Source of the DNA: Acidobacteriaceae bacterium
GTDB taxonomy: Bacteria; Acidobacteriota; Terriglobia; Terriglobales; Acidobacteriaceae
Direction of reading: 5' to 3'
DNA length: 64,000 bases
NCBI GenBank assembly: GCA_003139095.1
Contig: PLHW01000044.1
Location: forward strand, 184,536 to 248,535
A model generated the notes under the pieces. That model was not told the origin of the DNA. It saw only the letters and a list, made by a program, of their open reading frames with translations, and did no database searches. A program made the translations under genes and the position numbers. This document shows positions 39,409 to 47,537 of this stretch, piece by piece (within the stretch, counting starts at the first letter, position 1; the number at the start of each line of letters is the position of its first letter).

Positions 39409-39744
39409 ATGGTATTCGAAAAACTGGCACGGGGCGTGCTGGAGTTGGAGACGGCGATTGGGCCGCGATATCTGCAACCAAGATTTTTTGAGCGGGCGCT
39501 GCTGATCTGGACGTTCCGAAATTTTGAAGTGCTTCCGCAGCAGGTGCTGCATGGGTTCGAGCGTAATCTGATCGACCGGCTGTGCAGTGAGAACCGGTTT
39601 GTGGCGCCGGTTTCGTCGCGGGCGGGAATGGCGATTATAGGGCGCATTGAGCGGCGAGGGCCGGCGACGGTGGAAGCGACTTTGGGGCGGAAGCCGTCGG
39701 AGTCGGGAGTTGGGAAGCGGGAGCGGGAAGCGGCGTCGGCGTAG
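39409..39744 (+). CDS. Hypothetical protein, 111 aa
   Basis: The start at ATG 39409 is chosen because everything upstream in frame is repeat-encoded. The protein is a soluble alpha-helical type with Phe/Leu-rich helices (Phe-Glu-Arg-Ala-Leu-Leu-Ile-Trp-Thr-Phe) and no known motif. The frame is clean and the base composition is like that of coding sequence. It is not recognised; the last 20 residues may be a run-through into repeat-like sequence. Confidence 0.45.
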   Translation: MVFEKLARGVLELETAIGPRYLQPRFFERALLIWTFRNFEVLPQQVLHGFERNLIDRLCSENRFVAPVSSRAGMAIIGRIERRGPATVEATLGRKPSESGVGKREREAASA

Positions 39745-39754
39745 GGCTTTCCGC

Positions 39755-39885
39755 GGGCTGCAAGGGCAAAGTCAAAAGCGAAAGCAAAAGCAGGATCAAA
39801 CGCACGGGGCGTGCCCCGTCACCAGCCGGGCACAGACAAAAGCAAAACCCACCCGAGCAAAGTCAAAAGCAAAAAACAAGCACTC
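39755..39885. repeat. Hexamer-type repeat, copy 3 (degenerate)
   Basis: Units such as AAAGCA, AAAAGC and CAAAAG are scattered over about 120 bases, interrupted by ACGGGGCGTGCCCCGT, a different palindrome. It is a weaker version of copies 1 and 2. Confidence 0.6.
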
Positions 39886-39937
39886 ATCCGGCTCACTCAA
39901 ATGGGCTCTCCCAAATTAGTGGGGGATTTGGGGGGAA

Positions 39938-40339
39938 TTGCCGATTACTTGGGTGATGAGACGCGCAAGGAGTTCGCGCGGTTGGGCCGGAAGGATTCTG
40001 CTGCCGTCGCCGGATGGGCTGTTGGTGGAGTGGGAAAACGGATGGAGAAAGATCGATCGCAATGTGGGGCTGAGGGGCACGGTGTATGCGGTGATGGAAG
40101 ACCGGCAGCACTCATTGTGGATCGGGCTGGCGGGGCGGGGACTGGCGCAGTGGCGGGGATACCGGGAGTGGGAAACGTACTCGGCGGCAAGCGGGCTGGC
40201 GAGCGACATCGTGTACGAGATTCGGCCGGAGACAGACGGCAAATTGTGGGTGGGGACGGAAGGTGGGCTGGTACGAGGGGAGCGGCAAGGAGCGGGGATT
40301 CGATGGAAGAAGGTTCCGGCGCTGGATGGGGTCCTGTGA
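39938..40339 (+). pseudogene. Two-component-type propeller (reg_prop) remnant
   Basis: The frame holds two propeller repeats: Tyr-Ala-Val-Met-Glu-Asp-Arg-Gln-His-Ser-Leu-Trp-Ile-Gly and Tyr-Glu-Ile-Arg-Pro-Glu-Thr-Asp-Gly-Lys-Leu-Trp-Val-Gly-Thr-Glu-Gly-Gly-Leu. These are normally repeated a dozen times in front of a sensor kinase. Here they are followed by a stop, with no signal peptide, kinase or other domain. It is a broken fragment. Confidence 0.6.
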
Positions 40340-40394
40340 TGAGGGTCACTGACGGGATGGACTGGGGCGAGTAGATATAAAAAAGGGAAATTGT

Positions 40395-40440
40395 GAGGCG
40401 TGGGGTGGTTATGCAGTTCCTGCCCCGACCACCGCGCCTC
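40395..40440. terminator. Long hairpin upstream of the Kelch gene
   Basis: GAGGCG pairs with CGCCTC and, inside, GGTGGT with ACCACC. It could end the remnant gene's transcript. Apart from it, 40340-40595 holds no feature. Confidence 0.4.
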
Positions 40441-40595
40441 TTGGGAAATTCCTAGCCACTAGCTCCTCCCCCTCTCCTAGGCGCTGCTACAAGGATAAAC
40501 AACTCTCCCGCGACTGAAGTTAGGGGTCGCTCATCGTGAAGCGACCGAAATACAACGCACGAAATGAAAATCTTCATCTCCAAGGAAGGAGCAAT

Positions 40596-41558
40596 ATGAA
40601 TCTCACACGAACAAGGTACGCGTTCTTCGCTGTGGTGGCGATTGTCGCAGTGGCGGTAGTTGGATCTACGACTCCGGCAATGGCCGGAACCTGGAAGACA
40701 AAGGCTCCGATGCCGACGCCAATGCTTAACGCACATGCAGGCGCGATCAACGGAATCCTGTATGTGGCGGGAGGGCAGAATGCAAGCGGGGCATCGTCGA
40801 TGCTCCAGGCTTTTGATCCGGTGGCGAATGTGTGGAGCACGCTGGCACCGATGCCCGACATTCGATCGGGCGGAGAAGCGGGCGTGATCAACAGCCAACT
40901 TTATGTCGCGGGAGGATGGAATGCATACCTGCCTACCAACACGCTGTATATGTACGATCCGCCGAGCAACACGTGGACCACGCTAGCCTACCTATCACAC
41001 CTGAGCGCGTGCGGCGGGGGCGGAGTGATCAACGGGAAGCTGTATGTGACAACGGCGTGCAACGGCTACAGCGGATACGTGAACTATCTGGATGTGTACG
41101 ATCCGGTGGCGAATGCATGGACCAGCCTGCCAGGCTCATCGGCCGGGCACGGGAATGGGGCGGTGGGAGTGATTAACAGCAAGCTGTATGTAGCGGGCGG
41201 ATATACAGGAAACGGCACGCTGGGAGGCACGTTCGAGGTTTACGATCCAGCGACCAATGCATGGACCACATTGAAGCCGATGCCGACGCCGGTGGCTGGA
41301 GCGGCCAGCGCCGTGATCGACGGGAAGCTGAATGTATTCGGCGGGTACAACGGCACGTCGATGATCACAACCGTGCAGGTGTACGATCCGTTCACGAAAA
41401 AATGGACGAAGCAGACCCCGACGTTCCCGACCGTGGCACAGGAGGCCGGTGCCTGCGACATGCTGTATGGAATTGCATTTCTTGTCGGAGGGTATGACAT
41501 CAACGGAAACGTGCTGGGCACGAACGATCAGTATTATGTGTCGCCGACGATTCCCTAG
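40596..41558 (+). CDS. Secreted Kelch-repeat protein
   Basis: The 320-residue protein is preceded by a good GGAAGGA ribosome site. It has a signal peptide (Asn-Leu-Thr-Arg-Thr-Arg, then a hydrophobic stretch, cleavage after Ala-Met-Ala near 30). About six Kelch blades follow, each with Gly-Lys-Leu-Tyr-Val-Ala-Gly-Gly and Tyr-Asp-Pro-x-x-Asn-x-Trp. A beta-propeller exported to the periplasm or outside is expected, probably for binding. No catalytic residues are seen. It stands alone. Confidence 0.88.
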   Translation: MNLTRTRYAFFAVVAIVAVAVVGSTTPAMAGTWKTKAPMPTPMLNAHAGAINGILYVAGGQNASGASSMLQAFDPVANVWSTLAPMPDIRSGGEAGVINSQLYVAGGWNAYLPTNTLYMYDPPSNTWTTLAYLSHLSACGGGGVINGKLYVTTACNGYSGYVNYLDVYDPVANAWTSLPGSSAGHGNGAVGVINSKLYVAGGYTGNGTLGGTFEVYDPATNAWTTLKPMPTPVAGAASAVIDGKLNVFGGYNGTSMITTVQVYDPFTKKWTKQTPTFPTVAQEAGACDMLYGIAFLVGGYDINGNVLGTNDQYYVSPTIP

Positions 41559-41594
41559 CCGTTTTCTTCAAGGCGAAGATTCCCCGCCAAATAA

Positions 41595-41640
41595 AGCCCC
41601 GCCCAAGCAGAACTTGAGCGGGGCACCCTTTAGGGTAAAT
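41595..41640. terminator. Bidirectional terminator between convergent genes
   Basis: GCCCCGC and GCGGGGC, plus CAAG/CTTG inside, form a strong stem at 41595-41623, with AAA to the left and CACCCTTT to the right. It lies between the Kelch gene (+) and the FG-GAP gene (-). Confidence 0.6.
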
Positions 41641-41707
41641 CAAGACGAGGAGCGAGATTATCTTTGCAGAATCGTCTGTCCCGGATGCTCCGCTCGGCTA
41701 GCTTGGC

Positions 41708-43732
41708 CTACTTCTCCACAACCTGTCTCACCGATCCCGAGCTTGGCTCGAAAAGGTTGTCTCCAGAGTATGCCGCCTTTATGTCGTATGTCTTTGCTTT
41801 TGAGAAGGAGGTTGTCAAGCTGGCCACGCTATTCATCGTGGTGCTCGTTCCCAACGTAGTCTTGCCCCAGGAAAACGTGACCAGTTCGCCGTCCGGGATC
41901 GCGCCATAGCGCGACGTGACAGTCGCTGTGAATGTGACCGGCTGGCCGGTTTGCGCAGGCGATTCCGACGAAACCACAGCCGTTTTCGATGGGCCGTGAA
42001 CATATTCCGTCAAGGGGGCTGACAGGCTACCCTCGAAGTCGCCAAAAACGCCCCAATAGGAGGCCGTGATGGTGTGTGCGCCGACGGTCTTGTAAACAGT
42101 GCTGTAGGCCGCCTGATTGTTGTTCAAGGTTACAGTTGCGATGGCCGCATACCCGTCTCTGAAAGTTACTGTCCCGTTCAGGGTCGCGCCCGGCTGGCTC
42201 GCCACCGTTGCCGTGTAAGTAACCGTCTGGCGGAGAGCCGCTGGACTCCCGCTTGAAATCACTGTGGTCGTCGTAGCCGTGGCGCCGGAATTGTTCAGTA
42301 GTACGGCCACAGCCCCGTCGCCAGTGCAAAGACCGTGCGGTTCCGTAGTGCACCAGTTCGCCACCAGTAAGTCGGGCTTGTCATCCCCATTCACGTCCGC
42401 GGCCACGACATACTTTGAGCCGAATCCGCCCGAAAGATAAACCACGGCTCGCTGAAAGGTCGCGTCACCGTTTCCTAACAGCACGGCAACATCGCCACTT
42501 CCCATACCGTTGCTTTGTGCCGCGTTGACCACGATTAGGTCAGCATTGCCGTCGCCATTTACATCCGCAACTGCCACAGAAGTAGGAACCGAGCCACCCG
42601 AATCATACGTGTTCGCTGCTTGGAAAGTACCATCCCCGTTGCCAAGCAACACGCTCATGACGCCATCGCCGCTGCAGCATTCCGAATAGTAGTTCGCCAC
42701 GAGCACATCCAGCTTGCCGTCGTGATTCATATCGGCCACCGCGACGGCTGACGGAGAGCTCGCTCCTGACCCATAGCTCACGGCCGGCTGAAAGGTCCCA
42801 TCTCCATTTCCCAAAAGCACACCCACTGAGCTGGTGCCGTTATTTCCCACTACCAGATCCAGCTTGCCATCGCCATTCACGTCCGCAACCGCCATTGCCG
42901 TAGCGTAGGTCCCGCCGGTCGCGAAATTCACCACCGGCTGCAATGTTCCGTCGCCGCTGCCGACCAACACGCCAACCATTCCGGTATAAATCCCGCCGTT
43001 GCAACCCGGAGCGCACAGGTTCGCCACCACTACGTCGGGTTTGCCATCTCCATTCACATCGCGCACCGCCACTGCGTTGGTCCCGTCTCCCCCGGAGTTA
43101 TAGACCGTGGGCAGTTGGAAAGTCCCGTCGCCATTACCCAGCAGCACGCTTACCGCGCCAACGCTGCAGTAGCTACTGCTCATGCACACGCTGGCTACAA
43201 CCAGATCCGGAATCCCATCGCCGTTTAAATCCCCTATTGCCACCGCAGAGGGCGCGTCGCCTCCAATCCAGTAACTTGCCGCGGCTCCAAAAGTGCCGTC
43301 GCCATTGCCCAGCAGCACGCCCACCGAATTCGAGCCGTAGTTCACTACAACCAGATCCGGAATTCCGTCGCCGTTCACATCGCCAACCGCTACCCAATTC
43401 CCGCGAAAACCGCCCGAGTCGTAGTCAACCGGCACGGGAAAAATCAGGGCCAGAGAGCCGGCTGGCGCTCCGGGATCATTCATCCACCTTAGGCCCGCGG
43501 TGCTGGTGAAATCGGCGGGTGCCTGCCTCAAGAAGACGGGCCCACCCCCGATCGGCGTCCCCCAAGCCCCGAGGGCCGGCAGCTCAAACCGTCCCGCCGG
43601 AGACTCTTGGGAATATCCAAACTCACCGGGCTGACGGGCGCGGACGGGAGGAGTGGAGTGCGCGAGCAGCAGCGCCTGAACAACAAAGAGTACCAAGGTC
43701 AACCTGAACGAGAGAATACGAGGGCAGCGCAT
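41708..43732 (-). CDS. Secreted FG-GAP/VCBS and Ig-like repeat protein
   Basis: The 674-residue protein has a signal peptide (Ile-Leu-Ser-Phe-Arg-Leu-Thr-Leu-Val-Leu-Phe-Val) and then seven or so FG-GAP repeats from about 105 to 480. Each repeat has Asp-Val-Asn-Gly-Asp-Gly-x-Pro-Asp-Leu, a calcium-binding loop, and Leu-Gly-Asn-Gly-Asp-Gly-Thr-Phe. Two Ig-like (Big_3 type) domains follow to the end. These are surface or secreted adhesion-like proteins. It is a paralogue of the protein at 44946, encoded divergently. Confidence 0.88.
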   Translation of the reverse strand: MRCPRILSFRLTLVLFVVQALLLAHSTPPVRARQPGEFGYSQESPAGRFELPALGAWGTPIGGGPVFLRQAPADFTSTAGLRWMNDPGAPAGSLALIFPVPVDYDSGGFRGNWVAVGDVNGDGIPDLVVVNYGSNSVGVLLGNGDGTFGAAASYWIGGDAPSAVAIGDLNGDGIPDLVVASVCMSSSYCSVGAVSVLLGNGDGTFQLPTVYNSGGDGTNAVAVRDVNGDGKPDVVVANLCAPGCNGGIYTGMVGVLVGSGDGTLQPVVNFATGGTYATAMAVADVNGDGKLDLVVGNNGTSSVGVLLGNGDGTFQPAVSYGSGASSPSAVAVADMNHDGKLDVLVANYYSECCSGDGVMSVLLGNGDGTFQAANTYDSGGSVPTSVAVADVNGDGNADLIVVNAAQSNGMGSGDVAVLLGNGDATFQRAVVYLSGGFGSKYVVAADVNGDDKPDLLVANWCTTEPHGLCTGDGAVAVLLNNSGATATTTTVISSGSPAALRQTVTYTATVASQPGATLNGTVTFRDGYAAIATVTLNNNQAAYSTVYKTVGAHTITASYWGVFGDFEGSLSAPLTEYVHGPSKTAVVSSESPAQTGQPVTFTATVTSRYGAIPDGELVTFSWGKTTLGTSTTMNSVASLTTSFSKAKTYDIKAAYSGDNLFEPSSGSVRQVVEK

Positions 43733-43780
43733 GGGGTTCCCTCCAGGATATGCAGATTAGTTTAATCCAGAGAACTCGCC

Positions 43781-43942
43781 CTATTGGATCGAACTCGCCA
43801 CATTGGAGAAGACCGTGTTCGCATTTGTTCCAATCAGGCGAACGGTGCCGATCACGATCACTAGAATGACCGCCAACATCACGGCATACTCCGCGATGTC
43901 TTGCCCTTCCTCCTGCGACCAAAGCCTGCGTAATTGTGCCAT
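43781..43942 (-). CDS. flp: Flp-family type IVb pilin, 53 aa
   Basis: A short gene with ATG at 43942 and TAG at 43781-43783. The product starts Met-Ala-Gln-Leu-Arg-Arg-Leu-Trp, followed by Glu-Glu-Gly-Gln-Asp-Ile-Ala-Glu-Tyr-Ala. That is the Flp/Fap pilin signature, with the prepilin peptidase site before Gly and Glu at +5, and it is followed by one hydrophobic helix of about 17 residues. Flp pilins build tight-adherence (Tad) pili. No tad genes are in view, so it probably relies on a locus elsewhere. Confidence 0.85.
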   Translation of the reverse strand: MAQLRRLWSQEEGQDIAEYAVMLAVILVIVIGTVRLIGTNANTVFSNVASSIQ

Positions 43943-44023
43943 TATGTTCTAGTCCTCAGGTGCTTTCTGATCGTTTTACGACGTAGTTTCCGAAATCAGG
44001 CGTCTCAAAATCCTTCAATGAAG

Positions 44024-44482
44024 TTATGCTACTCTAAGCATCCATCTCCAGAAGAAGCCCACGGTGATGGCGACGACTCCCAAGCTCACAGGCAGAAAAA
44101 CGGCGCTGAGCCCGGAGCTATGACCTAGCGCAACATTCACTGTTGTGAGCGTCATCCAAGCGAAGACCCACAGAACCTCCGCTTTCAACCAGCCTACCAA
44201 AGCTACACCGAGCGGCTCCAAACGCGCTTGGTTTTCCTTTGTTATTTTGACCGGATAGTTGAACGCTCGTGGAAAGCGGTTGACGAATGTCAGCCCAATA
44301 TATGAGACGATTGCGACCACGGGCAAAATCCAGATGCTGGATTTTGGCCCAAAGCTGTTAGGCGGTCCCGAGAGGCCGAAATGTGTTGGAACGCGAGCGG
44401 GAAGGTGCGTCCATGAAAGAGATACGGAACCAATCACGACGGCCAGCGCGATAATAGCAAGTGATTCTCGTAGAACTCGCAT
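44024..44482 (-). CDS. Membrane protein with DUF1648-like domain, 152 aa
   Basis: The start at 44482 is taken because the longer frame is implausible upstream. Four hydrophobic segments are visible (about 7-23, 48-65, 98-115 and 122-140). Between the first two lies Leu-Pro-x-Arg-Val-Pro-Thr-His-Phe-Gly-x-x-Gly-Pro-Pro-Asn, the DUF1648 motif (SdpI-like immunity and related proteins). Its function here is unknown. It lies behind the Flp gene on the same strand with an 80-base gap. Confidence 0.65.
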   Translation of the reverse strand: MRVLRESLAIIALAVVIGSVSLSWTHLPARVPTHFGLSGPPNSFGPKSSIWILPVVAIVSYIGLTFVNRFPRAFNYPVKITKENQARLEPLGVALVGWLKAEVLWVFAWMTLTTVNVALGHSSGLSAVFLPVSLGVVAITVGFFWRWMLRVA

Positions 44483-44945
44483 GGAGAATAGCAACCTCCA
44501 ACGCTTGCCATGTAGCAATATAGAGCCCCAAGGCATCGAGAATCTGTGACTACTGTCAAACAGGCCTTTTCTCTCAGAACCACTCAATGAGCGATATCGA
44601 GATGTTACGCCAATCAGCCTTTGGAACGTCTGACAAAAACCCGATCCGCAATGTTTCTGCCCACTTGTGAATTGCCAACTTGTCCCCGTCATTTTTCTTC
44701 GCCGCCGCAGTCGAAAAGTAGGATAATTACCCCGAATACAAGCCTCCCTCCCCGAGGAGCACACCTCCCCCGCACGGATCTGCACACCCCCCTGAGACGA
44801 GAGCGTTGAACCTCGGCGCCTTTAGCAATTGGCGTGTTGGCTACGATTCCCAGGTTTGGGCAGCGCCGTTCGAGATCGGAACGCTGGTAGCTGAATGACC
44901 GATCGCGACCACGGCCCCGCTTCCATCCGTGAAGGAGGTCCTTGT
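44483..44945. promoter_or_regulatory. Divergent intergenic region
   Basis: Between the DUF1648-like gene and the second FG-GAP gene; it should hold both promoters. I see no gene. GGAGGTCC at 44936-44943 is the ribosome site of the + strand gene. Confidence 0.4.
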
Positions 44946-47438
44946 ATGACGCGCAAGTTCAGTCGTAATTATTCTCTCAGTGCCGTTGTTCCTTTCATCG
45001 CAATTCTGACTCTCCTGATCGCGGTCGCCGTGCTGGCGCAAACGTCCGGCTCAGGTCAGACGTCTGGGAAGGCAAACGCCGTGTTGGCCCCAGCAGGGAC
45101 CCCCGCGTCCGCACAAGCGCAGCGCCCGTTAACACCATGGACAGATGGCGCGGAGCGTTCTCCTGGGGGCGGTTCGCAGACGAAACGGCGCGGCGCGCGC
45201 CCGCTGGATGTCCCTCTTTTCCTGCCGGTGGTAACCTACGACTCCGCGGGAACCTATCCCCTATCGGTGGCGGTCGCGGATGTGAACGGGGACGGCAAGC
45301 CGGATCTGCTGGTGGCCAACTCGGGCTCCGCCACGGTGGGCGTGCTGCTGGGCAATGGCGATGGAACCTTCCAGCCAGCAGTGACCTATGGCACAGGTGG
45401 GAGTGGAGCAGGTGGAGTAGCGGTGGCTGACGTGAACGGAGACGGCAAGCCGGATATTGTGGTGACCAGCGGCCCTTCATCAGTGAGCGTGCTACTGGGC
45501 AACGGCGATGGAACCTTCGAGCCAGCGGTAGCCTACAACTCGGGTGGGAATGGAGCCGGTGCACTAGCGGTGGGCGACGTGAACGGAGATGGCAAGCCGG
45601 ATCTGGTAGTGGCAAACGGCTCGAGCTACTCGGTTGGCGTTCTGCTGGGTAACGGCGACGGCACATTCCAGCCGGCATCAAGCTATGACGTCACCGGCAA
45701 TCCTGTTTCTGTGGCGATCGCAGACGTGAACGGTGACCACAAACCCGACGTGGTTGAGGCGGACGACTACTATCAAGACCTGGCGGGTGTGCTGTTGGGC
45801 AACGGCGACGGAACCTTCCAGCCCGTAGTGGAGTACCTCGTGGGTGAGTGGTATGAGAACTCGATCGCGGTCGCGGACCTGAACGGCGACGGCCATCCGG
45901 ACCTGATCGTGTCCGCCTGGGGTCAGAGCATCAACAACCAAACGGGCCAAGTGGTCGTCCTGCTCGGCAACGGCGATGGAACCTTCCAGCCAGCGGTAGC
46001 CTACAACTCGGGTGAGCATGGGGGCACTTCGGCGGCGGTGGCGGATGTGAACGGGGACGGCAAGCCGGATCTGGTGACGAGTAACGCTGGTTCCGGTTTT
46101 GGGGTAGTGGGGGTGCTACTCGGCAATGGCGACGGAGCCTTCCAGGCGGCGGAGGACTACCCGTCGGGTGGAAACGGCTATCCCGAGTCAGTGGTACTGG
46201 CCGATGTGAACGGGGACGGCCTACCCGATGTGGTCCTGGTGAACTATTACGACAATGACGTGGCCGTGCTGCTGAACAACACGGGACCCCACGGTTCCAC
46301 AACCACTACACTGGCCGCCTTGCCGAACCCATCCGTCTATGGACAAGCTGTTACGTTCACGGCTGCGGTGAGCGCAGCTTCAGGAACGCCAGCCGGAACG
46401 GTCATTTTCTACAACGGCTCAACCCAACTCGGTAGCGCGACGCTGGCAAGCGGGAGCGCATCGTTTTCCTATTCACTGCTGGCCGCAGGCTCATACCCAA
46501 TCACGGCGGCATACCAGGGTTCGACAAGTTTCAGCCCGAGCACATCGGCGCCATTGAATCAGGTTGTGAATACGGCGATGACCACCACTTCTTTAGTGTC
46601 GTCGCAAAATCCAGCGCTGGTCAAAGACACCGTGTTTTATACCGCGACGGTAGCGGGTCAATACGGTGGAGCGGTCACGGGAACGATCGTGTTCCAGGAC
46701 GGAGGCTCGACCGTCGCAACGGTACCAATGGTAGGCAACCAGGCGGCGTATAGCACGAGTTACAGTTCGCCGGGTACCCACTCCATGACGGCTACCTACT
46801 CCGGCGATACCAACAATGCTCGAAGCGTATCCGCAACGTTGGTGGAACAGATCATTAAAGGAGGCTTCGCCTCGGAGACGGTGCTGACCACGTCGGGGTC
46901 GCCTTCGCCAGGCGGGCAGCCGGTGACATTCACCGCGACGGTGACGTCTGCACGCGGCACGATTCCGGATGGCGAACTGGTGACATTCTACGACGGAATA
47001 ACGCAGTTGGGCTCGGTGCCGCTGGCGAGCGAAACGGCGGCGTACACGACCTTATCCCTCTCGGTGGGGACGCACGTTATCAAGGCTACCTATGCCGGGG
47101 ATGCGACATTCAAGTCAAGTAGCGGGACGGTTAAGCAGGTAATAGATAAGTACCCGACAACGACGTCGGTGAGCTTGTATCCGAACCCAGGTGACTTTGA
47201 ATATCCAGTGTATTTCACGGCAACCGTCACATCCTCTGGACCGACGCCGGCAGGAGAAGTGAAGTTCATGGACGGAACAAGGCAAATTGGATCGGCGAAA
47301 GTGGACCCATACGGCAATGGTTATCTTACCAAGAAGCTCACCGCGGGCACCCACTTGATCACGGTTCAGTACGTGGGGGACAGTATCTTTGCTGGAAGTA
47401 CCTCTCCCGTGTGGGACGAGTATGTTTACGGGAAATGA
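44946..47438 (+). CDS. Secreted FG-GAP/VCBS and Ig-like repeat protein (paralogue)
   Basis: The 830-residue protein starts at 44946 after GGAGG. A signal peptide (Leu-Ser-Ala-Val-Val-Pro-Phe-Ile-Ala-Ile-Leu) is followed by a low-complexity linker, then seven FG-GAP repeats (Val-Ala-Asp-Val-Asn-Gly-Asp-Gly-Lys-Pro-Asp, Leu-Leu-Gly-Asn-Gly-Asp-Gly-Thr-Phe). Four Ig-like domains follow, with Thr-Ala-Thr-Tyr and Tyr-Ser-Gly-Asp motifs. It is longer than its paralogue at 41708 by about two Ig domains. It is likely secreted and calcium-dependent; its partner is unknown. Confidence 0.88.
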   Translation: MTRKFSRNYSLSAVVPFIAILTLLIAVAVLAQTSGSGQTSGKANAVLAPAGTPASAQAQRPLTPWTDGAERSPGGGSQTKRRGARPLDVPLFLPVVTYDSAGTYPLSVAVADVNGDGKPDLLVANSGSATVGVLLGNGDGTFQPAVTYGTGGSGAGGVAVADVNGDGKPDIVVTSGPSSVSVLLGNGDGTFEPAVAYNSGGNGAGALAVGDVNGDGKPDLVVANGSSYSVGVLLGNGDGTFQPASSYDVTGNPVSVAIADVNGDHKPDVVEADDYYQDLAGVLLGNGDGTFQPVVEYLVGEWYENSIAVADLNGDGHPDLIVSAWGQSINNQTGQVVVLLGNGDGTFQPAVAYNSGEHGGTSAAVADVNGDGKPDLVTSNAGSGFGVVGVLLGNGDGAFQAAEDYPSGGNGYPESVVLADVNGDGLPDVVLVNYYDNDVAVLLNNTGPHGSTTTTLAALPNPSVYGQAVTFTAAVSAASGTPAGTVIFYNGSTQLGSATLASGSASFSYSLLAAGSYPITAAYQGSTSFSPSTSAPLNQVVNTAMTTTSLVSSQNPALVKDTVFYTATVAGQYGGAVTGTIVFQDGGSTVATVPMVGNQAAYSTSYSSPGTHSMTATYSGDTNNARSVSATLVEQIIKGGFASETVLTTSGSPSPGGQPVTFTATVTSARGTIPDGELVTFYDGITQLGSVPLASETAAYTTLSLSVGTHVIKATYAGDATFKSSSGTVKQVIDKYPTTTSVSLYPNPGDFEYPVYFTATVTSSGPTPAGEVKFMDGTRQIGSAKVDPYGNGYLTKKLTAGTHLITVQYVGDSIFAGSTSPVWDEYVYGK

Positions 47439-47467
47439 GCTGTGTTGTCCTGAAACGAAAAAATGAG

Positions 47468-47484
47468 CCGCCCGATGGGCGGGG
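47468..47484. terminator. Short hairpin between convergent genes
   Basis: CCGCCC and GGGCGG enclose GAT, in the 99-base gap between the FG-GAP gene and lutB. An A-run precedes it, so it may act mainly on the - strand. Confidence 0.4.
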
Positions 47485-47537
47485 TTGATGTGCCGAAGCG
47501 ACGCGTCACTTCGACTTCGCTCGCGCTACCGAAGGCG

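Noticed and set aside
38458..39440. Possible CRISPR array
   Set aside because: Units are about six bases with no spacers of constant length; a hexamer repeat, not CRISPR. No cas genes are present in the window.
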